Source of the DNA: Bog-756 sp052326605
Lineage (GTDB): Bacteria > Actinomycetota > Acidimicrobiia > Acidimicrobiales > RAAP-2
Assembly: GCA_052326605.1 (NCBI GenBank)
Contig: JBKQMB010000001.1
Span: forward strand, 3,833 to 67,832
Reading direction: 5' to 3'
DNA length: 64,000 bases
Below, piece by piece: positions 33,512 to 42,008 of the stretch; position 1 is the stretch's first letter; every line of letters starts with the position of its first letter. Both the position numbers and the translations under genes were made by a program. A model generated the notes under the pieces. That model saw only the letters and a list, made by a program, of their open reading frames with translations, was not told the origin of the DNA and made no database searches.

Positions 33512-34185
33512 ACGACGACAGCGTCGATCACACCGGTCCCGAGGATCCTTTCACGATCGGAGCCATCATCGCCCAGACGCCCGAGAAGCCCGTCTGGTAC
33601 AGGCGGGGATGGGTGCTGGCCACCGCTGCCGTCGCCGCCGTCGTGATCGCTTCGGTGGTCGTCGACCTTCCCAGCCACACCACCACGTCCACCGACACCG
33701 CAGACCAGACCAGCATCATGCAGCAGATCAATACCGACGTCGCTCCCTGCTCCTACGGCATCAAGGAGACCTTCATGATCTACCAGGACCTGAAGGAGGG
33801 GTCGTTGAGCTCCTCCGACCGGGCCGAGGCACCGGCCATGATGCGGGACGATCAGACCGCCTGCTCGTTCACCAGCAGCACGATCTACGACTTGTCGAAC
33901 GTCGAAGGTACGGGCACACCAGCAGGAAAGAACATCGGCGACGTGGTCAACGTGGCGACCTTGTGGACAACCTCGGACGCCCTCGGAGCCATCGAGGACA
34001 TCCAGACCCTCAGCACCGATCCGACCAATGCCTCGGCCCTTGCCAACCTCTCGAAGCAGGAGGCCGCATTGGCCAGGGACCGGGCACAGGCTGATGCGTA
34101 CGTGACAGCAGCCGACCGCATCCTGGGCGCCCACCTCCCGATGCCCGACCTACCCAGCCTGCCCCAGCTGTCCGGCACGAACTGA
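33508..34185 (+). CDS. Membrane-anchored protein of unknown function in the SCO cassette
   Basis: Protein of 225 residues, no family recognised. It has one anchor helix (about residues 37-55, WVLATAAVAAVVIASVVVDL) and an exported domain with two cysteines (APCSYG and TACSFT) that could form a disulfide or bind metal. A long helical stretch near the C-terminus (QEAALARDRAQADAYVTAADRI) precedes a Pro-rich end. The start overlaps the SCO stop (ATGA), so it is part of the same three-gene cassette. Confidence 0.65.
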   Translation: MNDDSVDHTGPEDPFTIGAIIAQTPEKPVWYRRGWVLATAAVAAVVIASVVVDLPSHTTTSTDTADQTSIMQQINTDVAPCSYGIKETFMIYQDLKEGSLSSSDRAEAPAMMRDDQTACSFTSSTIYDLSNVEGTGTPAGKNIGDVVNVATLWTTSDALGAIEDIQTLSTDPTNASALANLSKQEAALARDRAQADAYVTAADRILGAHLPMPDLPSLPQLSGTN

Positions 34186-34237
34186 CGCCGTCGGATCGAC
34201 GGTCCGAGCCTCCCCTGTCGCGGCCTGAGCCCGGCGG

Positions 34238-35089
34238 CTACGGGGTGGGTTGACCGGGGCCGAGGGTTCTGCCCCGGATACGCTCCTGGCGGACCAGGTG
34301 GTGCAGTTCCTCATCCGGGTCTTCCTCCGCCTGCAGCCAGCGGATCAGGTTCCAGTAGACGACCGGAATGAAGGCACATGCCGAGACGAACCACAGTAAC
34401 CCCGTGGTCAACTGCTGGTCGGCCGAGAGGCTGAACCCGGACCCGGCATGGTGAGGATAGGCCCCGTACCACGAGGCGTGTGACAGGCCGACCAGGTAAG
34501 CGAGGATCCAGATGATCCACATCGCGACCGCCGCCAGTGCCACCCGGCTCGGACGCGGCAATCTCGGTGTGAGCGGCGGTGACTCCACCAGCTCGAGCCA
34601 CAGCCCGACCCCGACCACCAGGAGCGTGGCCGCCTCGACGGCCAGCAGCCACGGGTGACGGGCCAGGGCGTCAACGGTCAGCGGCGTCCTCCAGATGATC
34701 GCCCCGGAAAGGTAGAGGCCGGCGAAGAGCACGCTGCGGAGGGCTTCTGGATGATGCCGCCGACCCTGCGCCAACCGGTCCACCGGGCCCGGCGCCGACG
34801 ACGGGGAGCAAGGGTTCCCGTCGTCGTCGAAATGCTGGGGATCACGAGAGGCAAGGCCGAGGAGGGACCACGGTGAGCCGATCACCACCAGAGCCGGGAT
34901 GACGATGGCGAAGAACGCGAACTGCAGTGCCTCGACGAACTCGTAGCGGCGGGCCAATGGTGACAGGGGCGGGACGACCCAGGCCACCAGCAGAAGCACT
35001 GCCACGACCAAGAGGACCACCCGAACGGACGTGTGCGGTTCGGGTGACTGCCGCTGGAGGGACCGGTCTGCCACGGTCCCGGAGATCAC
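34238..35089 (-). CDS. ctaG: CtaG-family assembly protein (additional copy in module 2)
   Basis: Integral membrane protein of 283 residues from GTG 35089, with about seven hydrophobic segments. It has the CtaG-type LQFAFFAIVIPALVVIGSPW and a W(R/T)xxL pattern, but is more divergent than the copies at 15718 and 39809, and the His-containing loop is different. The GTG overlaps the stop of the 39-residue gene (GTGA), which ties it to oxidase subunit III and I in the operon. Confidence 0.6.
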   Translation of the reverse strand: MISGTVADRSLQRQSPEPHTSVRVVLLVVAVLLLVAWVVPPLSPLARRYEFVEALQFAFFAIVIPALVVIGSPWSLLGLASRDPQHFDDDGNPCSPSSAPGPVDRLAQGRRHHPEALRSVLFAGLYLSGAIIWRTPLTVDALARHPWLLAVEAATLLVVGVGLWLELVESPPLTPRLPRPSRVALAAVAMWIIWILAYLVGLSHASWYGAYPHHAGSGFSLSADQQLTTGLLWFVSACAFIPVVYWNLIRWLQAEEDPDEELHHLVRQERIRGRTLGPGQPTP

Positions 35090-35205
35090 TGCCGGTTCGT
35101 ACGGCGCTGGAAGAAGCCCCAGAGGAGCACCACTACGAAGCTGCCCAGCGGGATGGCAACAGTCAGGACCTCGGGTCCGATGAAGGAGTCGGTGGCATTG
35201 CTCAT
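35086..35205 (-). CDS. 39-residue single-span membrane protein in the oxidase operon
   Basis: A short gene, ATG 35205 to TGA 35086, encoding MSNATDSFIGPEVLTVAIPL followed by GSFVVVLLWGFFQRRTNRQ: one membrane helix and a basic C-terminus. GAGGTTGG is the RBS. It overlaps the CtaG-like gene (GTGA). Small single-helix subunits are known in heme-copper oxidases (CcoQ, CtaF-like), so it may be an extra oxidase subunit. Homology is not established. Confidence 0.55.
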   Translation of the reverse strand: MSNATDSFIGPEVLTVAIPLGSFVVVLLWGFFQRRTNRQ

Positions 35206-35279
35206 TGGCGGACCAACCTCACTGTCGCTAGTCGCACAGAATAGTACTCGAATGCCCGGGAGACGATCGGTTCGCCGGG

Positions 35280-35954
35280 TCAGATCAGATAGAAGAACAC
35301 CCAGAACAGCGCACTGATCAGGGCGATGAACCCGAAGAAGTAGGTGCAGGACTCCACATTGGCCCGGAAGAGTTGGGCCGAGGGTCCGTTCGACGTGGCC
35401 GGTGTCCCTTCCTCGGGATCGACCCGTCGGAGTCGCATACACAGGGCCAGGTTGGTCTCGAGCCAGTAGGCACCGCCGAGGAGCATCATGATGTTCATCA
35501 CCGCCCAGCCGATGAAGCACGACGCGTACCCGCTGGAACCGGGGAAGAACGGTAGCTGGGTCAGTTGCCAGATCTGGAGGCCCACCGCCAACAGGATCCC
35601 GAACACTGCGACCCACCCGCTCACCTCCCAGTCGAGCAGAGAGCCCGACCGCATCCGCCACTGTCCGTAGATGGCGAGCAACACGGACGCCAGGACCACG
35701 GCGAAGATGGTCCAGCCGATTCCGGTCGGGGCGGTGATCCCGTCAGGGCGCCACATCTTCCCCGAGTTGTTCGACTTCAGGTAGAAGTAGGCGAAGGCCA
35801 ACGAGGCGAAGAGGAAGGCGAACATTCCGATCAGCAGACGCCCGCCGGTCCAGTAGGAACCGACAGCGGCGCGCAACTCGAACTCCCTCTCTTCAGGAGT
35901 CTCCTTGAACAGGGGCTTGTCGGCAGTATCGGTCAACGCGTTGTCTCCACTCAT
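35280..35954 (-). CDS. ctaE: Cytochrome c oxidase subunit III (module 2)
   Basis: Subunit III of 224 residues with five hydrophobic segments. The conserved part is RLLIGMFAFLFASLAFAYFYLKS near the start and FGFIALISALFWVFFYLI at the end. It overlaps the stop of subunit I (ATGA at 35954-35951). It is shorter at the N-terminus and more divergent than the module 1 copy. Confidence 0.85.
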   Translation of the reverse strand: MSGDNALTDTADKPLFKETPEEREFELRAAVGSYWTGGRLLIGMFAFLFASLAFAYFYLKSNNSGKMWRPDGITAPTGIGWTIFAVVLASVLLAIYGQWRMRSGSLLDWEVSGWVAVFGILLAVGLQIWQLTQLPFFPGSSGYASCFIGWAVMNIMMLLGGAYWLETNLALCMRLRRVDPEEGTPATSNGPSAQLFRANVESCTYFFGFIALISALFWVFFYLI

Positions 35955-37945
35955 GGGGCCGGCGGACGGGGATCTTCGGCGACACTGGCAGGAGAGGACG
36001 CACCGGCGGTCACCAGCTCCCCTTCCCCGAGATCAGCAACGGCGGGAGCGTTCTCCTCGCTGTAGTGGTACGGGTCGCTCAGTACGACGGGGATGCGCTC
36101 GAAGTTGTAGTACGGCACCGGCGTCGGCGTCTGCCATTCGAGGCCCAGGGAGTTCCAGGGGTTGGTCGGCGCGGGCGTGGGCTTGATGAAGATCGACCAC
36201 ACGAAGTTGGCGATGAAGATGAGGAACGAGGCACCGAGGAGGAAGGCACTGACCGATGCGAAGTCGTTGAGCGCCTGCAGGTTCTGGGCGTACTCGAAGA
36301 CCCGGCGGGGTTGGCCGAGCATGCCGATGAGGAACATCGGGAAGAAGGTCATATTGAAGAAGATGAACATCGTCCAGAAGTGGGCCTTGCCTAATTGCTT
36401 GTTCATCGTCTTGCCGGTCATCTTCGGGAGCCAGTAGTAGAGGCCGCCGAAGAAGGCGAAGATCAGGCCACCCATGATCGTGTAGTGGAAGTGGGCCAGG
36501 ACGAAGAAGCTCCCGTGCACGGTGACGTTGACCGGCACGTCGGACAGGAACACGCCGGTCACCCCGCCGATCAGGAAGTTGAAGAACACGGCCAGGCAGA
36601 AGAGCATCGGCACTTCGAATCTGATCTTGGCCTTGTACAGCGTTCCGAGCCCCACCAGATAGATGAACCCGGTCGGAATCGAGATCAGCTCGGTCGTCAG
36701 CATGAACAACGGACGCATGTCCGGGTTGATCCCGCTCTGGAACAGATGGTGCTGCCAGACGAAGAACGACAGGAGCGCCACCCCGACCATCCCCGCGGCG
36801 GCCACCTTGTAGGCGAACAGGGGCTTTCGACAGAACACGGGCAGGAGCTCCGCCACGATGCCGAACCCTGGCAGGGCCATGATGTAGACCTCGGGGTGCC
36901 CGAAGAACCAGAAGAGGTTCTGCCAGAGGAACGAGCTGCCCCCGTGCTCGGTGACGTAGAAGGCGGTCTGGGCGGTGTGGTCGAGGATTCCGAACAGTCC
37001 TGCCGCCACCAGCGTCGGTGTGGCCAGGGTGAGCAGGGCGCAGGTGGCCAGGATCGACCACACGAAGATGGGGATGCGGCTCCAGGTCATGCCCGGGGCC
37101 CGGTAGTTGATGATGGTGACGGCCAGGTTGAACCCGGCGGCCATCATCCCGATGCCGATGACGGCGAAGCCCACCAGATAGGACATCATGCCCACGCCGG
37201 CCTGCGTCTGCAGGGGTGCGTAGCCGGTCCAGCCGGTGGGGAAGCCTCCGTAGAACAGGGCGGAGAGGATGACGAAGTACCCGGCGGTGAAGATCCAGAA
37301 GCTGAACGCCTCCACCCGGGGGAACGCGGTACGCCGTGCGCCGATCATCAGCGGCACCAGCCAGTTCCCCAGCGGCCCCACGATCACCGAGGTGGCCATC
37401 ATCATCATGACCGTGCCGTGCTCGCTCACGATGGCGATGTAGGTTCCCGGGCCGAAGACGTGGCTGGTCGGCGAGAGCAGCTCGGTGCGGATGGCCATGG
37501 CCAGCAGGCCCCCGGTGAAGAAGAACCCGAGAACCCCGATGACGTACTGGAGCCCGACCACCTTGTGGTCACAGGTGTAGCGCAGGTACCGGGTCCAGCT
37601 GGTCGACTCGTACTCGGGGCGCGGCTCCATGCCGACCAACTTGGCCAGAGGGTAATTGACGGCACCGATCCCCAGCAGCCACCCGGCCACGCCGAGCAGC
37701 AGGCCGCCGGTGACAGCGATGGAGTTCGACCCGCTGTTGGAGATGTTGATGTAGCCGCTGCCCACCACATTCCCCAACCAGTGGCCGAGAAGGTACCCGA
37801 GCACGGCGCCGATGACCGCGGTGCCGATGTGTTGGCTGAACCAGCCGGGCCGGGCCGGCAGACCCTGGAACCCTCCGAGCGCGGGCGGGGTCGGATCCGG
37901 ATAGACGACCTCGGTTTCAGCTTCGCGTTCGGCGGCAAGAGTCAT
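35951..37945 (-). CDS. ctaD: Cytochrome c oxidase subunit I (module 2)
   Basis: A1-type heme-copper oxidase catalytic subunit of 664 residues, again with two extra N-terminal helices before the RYLRYTCDHKVVG core. The active site is FGHPEVY (H350, E352, Y354) and the following loop reads IMALPGFG, the standard A1 form. HHLFQSG and HFHYTIMGG carry the other metal histidines. It differs from module 1 in this loop and in many residues, so the two are distinct enzymes, not recent copies. Subunit II lies 12 bases upstream and subunit III overlaps downstream. Confidence 0.94.
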   Translation of the reverse strand: MTLAAEREAETEVVYPDPTPPALGGFQGLPARPGWFSQHIGTAVIGAVLGYLLGHWLGNVVGSGYINISNSGSNSIAVTGGLLLGVAGWLLGIGAVNYPLAKLVGMEPRPEYESTSWTRYLRYTCDHKVVGLQYVIGVLGFFFTGGLLAMAIRTELLSPTSHVFGPGTYIAIVSEHGTVMMMMATSVIVGPLGNWLVPLMIGARRTAFPRVEAFSFWIFTAGYFVILSALFYGGFPTGWTGYAPLQTQAGVGMMSYLVGFAVIGIGMMAAGFNLAVTIINYRAPGMTWSRIPIFVWSILATCALLTLATPTLVAAGLFGILDHTAQTAFYVTEHGGSSFLWQNLFWFFGHPEVYIMALPGFGIVAELLPVFCRKPLFAYKVAAAGMVGVALLSFFVWQHHLFQSGINPDMRPLFMLTTELISIPTGFIYLVGLGTLYKAKIRFEVPMLFCLAVFFNFLIGGVTGVFLSDVPVNVTVHGSFFVLAHFHYTIMGGLIFAFFGGLYYWLPKMTGKTMNKQLGKAHFWTMFIFFNMTFFPMFLIGMLGQPRRVFEYAQNLQALNDFASVSAFLLGASFLIFIANFVWSIFIKPTPAPTNPWNSLGLEWQTPTPVPYYNFERIPVVLSDPYHYSEENAPAVADLGEGELVTAGASSPASVAEDPRPPAP

Positions 37946-37957
37946 CGCATCAACTTT

Positions 37958-38920
37958 CTATGACTTTGCGGGAGTTGCCCCGTAGACCTCGGAGTTGCTG
38001 TACGGATCGACGTTGTCGGGGTAGTACCCGCCATCGGCGCCGTTGGCGTCCGGCACGTAGGTCCAGGCAAACGGGGGCAGGAGCCTGGTGTTGGCCGCCG
38101 TTGCCCTTTCGGTCGCCTTGGCCCAGATGTTGAAGGCCGTCTTGGACACGACACTGCCGTAATTGAACATGGAGCCGTGCCACAGCCCGCAGAGCTCGTC
38201 GCATCGCACGGTGACGCTGCCCGCCTGGCGGGTGGTGGTGTAGGCCACGTTGTCGAGCTGGGGGTTGGCGTCGGCCTTGATGCTCAGCTGGTAGGCCCAA
38301 AAGTCGTGGATCACGTCGAGGGAGGTCACGTGGAAGGCGATGGTGGTGCCGTTGGGGATCACCAGCTGCTGGCTCTCGAAACCCCCGAAGGTCGGATAGC
38401 GGTAGGTGAACTTCCACTGTTGGGCGATCACCTGCACGGGCAGGACGGTGGCCGAGGTGGGAGTCCAGATCGGGTTGGGGCCCTCGCCCCCACCGGAGCC
38501 GGCGTTGACGACGAGCTCGACGGTGCCGAAGACGAACAGCCCGAGGACGATCACCGTGGTGGTGACGATCCATCCGACCTGCACACCGAGGTTGGACCGG
38601 GCCTGGGGTCCGCCCACCGGCTCGGGGGCGCCCTTGCGCGAGGCCCGCCACATGATGATGGAGTACGCCATGTACACCCAGACGGCGATCATCACGGGCA
38701 GGGCGATGAGGAACAGGATGGTGAAGTCGTCCTGGTTCTCGGAGGCCGCCGAGGTCATGTCGCCGGGTGGGACGTGGGGACCGACCAGAAAGTAGAAGAG
38801 CAGGTCGAGCACCACGGCGAGAACGGCCCAGATGGCGACCATGCGCCAGATGTGACGGGGTTCTTGCTGGGCCGGCTCGGTCACTTCCTGACTCGTCGGC
38901 TGTCCCGTGTCGATGGTCAC
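37958..38920 (-). CDS. ctaC: Cytochrome c oxidase subunit II with CuA site (module 2)
   Basis: CuA subunit of 320 residues. GTG 38920 overlaps the stop of the cupredoxin gene (GTGA) and fixes the start. Membrane segments near 27-47, 70-92 and 112-135 precede the exported cupredoxin domain. CuA ligands: H in LDVIHDFWAY, then C240-x3-C244-x3-H248-x2-M251 (CDELCGLWHGSM). The C-terminus extends about 55 residues past the CuA site with a Tyr/Asp/Asn-rich tail that module 1 lacks. Confidence 0.92.
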   Translation of the reverse strand: MTIDTGQPTSQEVTEPAQQEPRHIWRMVAIWAVLAVVLDLLFYFLVGPHVPPGDMTSAASENQDDFTILFLIALPVMIAVWVYMAYSIIMWRASRKGAPEPVGGPQARSNLGVQVGWIVTTTVIVLGLFVFGTVELVVNAGSGGGEGPNPIWTPTSATVLPVQVIAQQWKFTYRYPTFGGFESQQLVIPNGTTIAFHVTSLDVIHDFWAYQLSIKADANPQLDNVAYTTTRQAGSVTVRCDELCGLWHGSMFNYGSVVSKTAFNIWAKATERATAANTRLLPPFAWTYVPDANGADGGYYPDNVDPYSNSEVYGATPAKS

Positions 38921-39603
38921 GAGACGACGTCCAGGAAGCCGCCCATGTAGCCGACCGTGCTCATCGGTCCCCCGTTTCCGTACAGGAAGCCCAGCCCGCA
39001 GGGCACGAAGCACTGCCAGGGATAGTCACCCGGCCCCGGAGTGACGAACGAGGCCCTGATGATGTTGCGCACCGAGCTCGGTGAGGAGCACGGTGCCTGG
39101 CTGCAGACGTTGCTGGCATTGGGGTTGACGCCGACCAGTGGGATGTTGATCCCGAGGGTCGGGATGGAGAACGTGTGACCGACGCCATTGGCGGAGTTCG
39201 AGTCGTAGACCGAGACCGGCTTGCCGTTGAGGATCTCGACGTTCCCGAGCGTCCCCTGCACCCGTCCCCACTGCTGGTTGCGGAGCGGGCTGCCCGAGTC
39301 GAACTGCTCGATCGTCAGGTTGATCCGGGTGTGGGCCGGCACCTTCCAGAGGGTCGTGTGGACCCACTGGCCTTGTGGGTTCTTCACCAGGTACGAGACC
39401 CAGGTCGGATGATCACCGAACCCGGTGCCGATGCTTCCCACCGTCTGCACGGTCAGGTCCACCGGAGAACCGGCGGGCTGCGCCGAGGTGAAGTCGACGG
39501 TCGCTGGCTGGGGGAGCATGAAGCCCACCACGGCCCAGACGGCGAAGCCTGCAGCCACGACGAAGAGCCCGATGACCACCGAAAGCCTTCCCCCAAATGA
39601 CAT
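38917..39603 (-). CDS. Membrane-anchored cupredoxin-like protein with Cx3C site (module 2)
   Basis: Exported protein of 228 residues. ATG 39603 is chosen for GGGGAG upstream and the anchor helix (SVVIGLFVVAAGFAVWAVV) that follows. It has VPAHTRINLTIEQFDSG and GHTFSI (His strand), and ends YPWQCFVPCGLGF...GYMGGFLDVV. As in the module 1 copy, the His expected after PG in PGH is replaced: C198-x2-P-C202, with Met at 220. The same arrangement in both modules argues that the change is functional. An extra loop contains CSQAPC (VCSQAPCSS), which module 1 lacks. Confidence 0.7.
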   Translation of the reverse strand: MSFGGRLSVVIGLFVVAAGFAVWAVVGFMLPQPATVDFTSAQPAGSPVDLTVQTVGSIGTGFGDHPTWVSYLVKNPQGQWVHTTLWKVPAHTRINLTIEQFDSGSPLRNQQWGRVQGTLGNVEILNGKPVSVYDSNSANGVGHTFSIPTLGINIPLVGVNPNASNVCSQAPCSSPSSVRNIIRASFVTPGPGDYPWQCFVPCGLGFLYGNGGPMSTVGYMGGFLDVVS

Positions 39604-39808
39604 CTCGCACTCCCCGGCGCCGTCGAGTGGCTGGTCAGGCCCACAGGGGCCCACCGATCCCACCTGCGACCGGACTCCGCACATTCCCCAAGAGGTCGTG
39701 AAGAACCCGGATCGTGATGGTGACAGTAAGCGGACTCACCGGACAGGTCAAGTACCTTTCCGATCGCCCCCGAAGACCCCGGCAACGCCAAGAGACCGTC
39801 GCCGCTTC

Positions 39809-40729
39809 CTACGTGCGGTCGACGGCGCCGGTCCGTGAGGGCCTCAAGTCCTGGGCCTCGACCACGACACCCCGGTGGGACAGTCGCTCGAGCACGTTGG
39901 AGATCGACCCTTCCTGGTCGATGGCCCGCTTGATGACCACGATCAGGGCCGGAACGGCCCAGAAGTCGCCGCAGACCCACAGGATGGCCGCGCCGATCTG
40001 CTGGTCGGCGAAGGGCGAGAGGGTCACGCCCGGGATGTGGGCGTAGACCGAGTACCAACTGGCGGCGCTCAACATGCTCAGGGCCATGGCCAGCACGAAC
40101 ATGATGACGTTGGTGCTGATGATGGCCCCGGCCTGCCAGATCGGGCTGGCCTTCACCCTGAACGGGTGCGAGGGGATGATCTGCAGCCAGAAGAGGACCC
40201 CGGTGACGAAGAAGCTCCCGTGCATCAGCCAGATGTGGATGCCCTGGTTCTGCTCGGACAGGTCGAACAGGACGGGGAGGTGCCAGACGACCATGACCAC
40301 GTTGAAGGAGATGAGGGCGAACCAGGGGTCGGTGATGAATCGACCCACCCCTCGGAGGGTCCGCGACCAGGGGCCGAGCATCACGAATCGACCCACCTTG
40401 CGGCGGATGCCCACCGGCAGGGCGAAGAGCAAGGGGATCCACGGAGCTCCCAGGACGATGAGGATGGGTGCATAGAAGGCGATCAGCAGGTGCTCGATCA
40501 TGTGCACGAAGAAGTAGTCGCTGGCCCAGTAGTCGATCGGCGAATCGACAGCGAGCAGCAGAACGCCGAGGCCTCCGTAGAAGGAGAGCGAGAGGAGGCG
40601 GCGCCTGCGGGTCCGAGCTGGATCCGACCGGTGGCGCAGCCGGGCGAGTCCTACCTCATGGGCGAAGACGACGACGGCCACGACCAGCACGAAGGGGTCG
40701 AACGACCAGTCCTGGGTGACGTACTGCAC
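39809..40729 (-). CDS. ctaG: CtaG-family cytochrome oxidase copper assembly protein (module 2)
   Basis: Integral membrane protein of 306 residues with about seven hydrophobic segments. It aligns with the 15718 copy over YFFVHMIEHLLIAFYAPIL, FNVVMVVWHLPVLFDLSEQ and FWLQIIPSHPF. Conserved His residues in these loops are candidate copper ligands. It lies after the exported beta-propeller gene and before the cupredoxin gene, as in module 1. Confidence 0.85.
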   Translation of the reverse strand: MQYVTQDWSFDPFVLVVAVVVFAHEVGLARLRHRSDPARTRRRRLLSLSFYGGLGVLLLAVDSPIDYWASDYFFVHMIEHLLIAFYAPILIVLGAPWIPLLFALPVGIRRKVGRFVMLGPWSRTLRGVGRFITDPWFALISFNVVMVVWHLPVLFDLSEQNQGIHIWLMHGSFFVTGVLFWLQIIPSHPFRVKASPIWQAGAIISTNVIMFVLAMALSMLSAASWYSVYAHIPGVTLSPFADQQIGAAILWVCGDFWAVPALIVVIKRAIDQEGSISNVLERLSHRGVVVEAQDLRPSRTGAVDRT

Positions 40730-40793
40730 GGCCGACCTCCTCTTCCCGCTGGTCCTAGGTGGGTGGGCCCACGATAGACCGGTCTTTCCTTCG

Positions 40794-42008
40794 TCATCCC
40801 GACGATCCGTACTGGATCGGCACGTTCAACGTCTGGGTGCGATGCCATCCGCCACTGCCCAGTGTGTCCACGTCGAGGCTCGACTGGTCGGCGATGAGGG
40901 CGTCGAAAACCCCGTCGGGCGCGCCGACGACGACCGACGTACCCGCCGGCAGGGGCGCGAGCGGACGCCAGGGGCCGCCGGACGGGCTGATCGCCGATGC
41001 CGAGGCGCTGCCGTCTGCTCCTCGCACGGTGACGATCAGCCCACCGGTGGCGGTGACCCCGGTCGAGGTCAGGCTTCCTCTCCCCAGGGGGAGAGATGCC
41101 GAGACCGACCAGCTCTTCACCCCATCGGAACTCCACAGGGCGACGAGCCTGCGTGCTCTCCCCTCGCCTGCACTCACCAGGGCGGTGGTTCCTGCCGCAG
41201 TGGCCACCAGGCGTAGTACCTGCGTCGGGCCTTCCGGTGCCGGAACGGAGGGCCCGATCGGCTGCCAGGCTCCGTCCACGGATTCGAAGATGCCGACTTC
41301 CGGCCCGCGGGCGCACGCGGCCCCGACCCGTTCCTCGCCGTTCGGAGCGAAGGAGACGGCGGTGAGTGCCTCGACGTCGCACGCCGAGGCGGACGGGTCG
41401 GCGATCAGCGTCGCTGTCGACGCAACCCGCTTCCACTCGGCGAGGTCACCGTTGCTGGCCACCACGTCCCCGCCGCCGGTTCGCAGGAGAGCGAGGTACT
41501 GGTGTCCGGCGGAGGCGGCCAGGGAGTCCGGCACCGACGCAAGGCCGCCCGGGAGGACCCCCGGCTCCCAGGTGGAACCCTGGTCGGTGCTCTGGGCCAG
41601 CGGGGAGAAACGGAGGTCGAGCGACGGTTCGAACCCTGCGGTGATCGTCGCCGACGGGCCGAGCGACACCACCAGCCCGCCGTTGCTGGCCACGCCCGGT
41701 GGCGTGGCCAGCTCCCACGCGGACGAACTGTCCGACAGGTAGAGGAGCTGCCAGAAGGTGTTCAGAGGCTCGTCGAGATGGCCCATGGCCAGGGTGGCCC
41801 AGGTCCCCGTCTGGCCGGCGAACGACGTGGCCAGTGGAACCGCTGCCAACCCGTTGGAGGATGGAGAGGGTGCCGCTCCCGTACCTCCTGGCGACGAGCA
41901 CGCCGACAGGACAGCCGCCGAGAGGACGATCGCACCGAGAGCGGCCGTCACTGCCATCGGCCTCGAGCGCGGGCGACGCGGGCGATCATGCCCCGATCGG
42001 GCGATCAC
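40794..42008 (-). CDS. Lipoprotein with beta-propeller-like repeats ending VPIQYGSSG (module 2)
   Basis: Exported lipoprotein of 404 residues. GTG 42008 overlaps the SCO fusion stop (GTGA). The signal sequence has basic RRPRSRP and the lipobox LSAC with Cys37. The mature part aligns with the module 1 copy: AMGHLDEPLNTFWQL, the Asp-box STDQGSTW, conserved cysteines (ASACDVE and GAACARG), and the C-terminal end VPIQYGSS. Module 1 anchors the same domain with a membrane helix instead of a lipid. No enzymatic residues are claimed. Confidence 0.7.
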   Translation of the reverse strand: MIARSGHDRPRRPRSRPMAVTAALGAIVLSAAVLSACSSPGGTGAAPSPSSNGLAAVPLATSFAGQTGTWATLAMGHLDEPLNTFWQLLYLSDSSSAWELATPPGVASNGGLVVSLGPSATITAGFEPSLDLRFSPLAQSTDQGSTWEPGVLPGGLASVPDSLAASAGHQYLALLRTGGGDVVASNGDLAEWKRVASTATLIADPSASACDVEALTAVSFAPNGEERVGAACARGPEVGIFESVDGAWQPIGPSVPAPEGPTQVLRLVATAAGTTALVSAGEGRARRLVALWSSDGVKSWSVSASLPLGRGSLTSTGVTATGGLIVTVRGADGSASASAISPSGGPWRPLAPLPAGTSVVVGAPDGVFDALIADQSSLDVDTLGSGGWHRTQTLNVPIQYGSSG

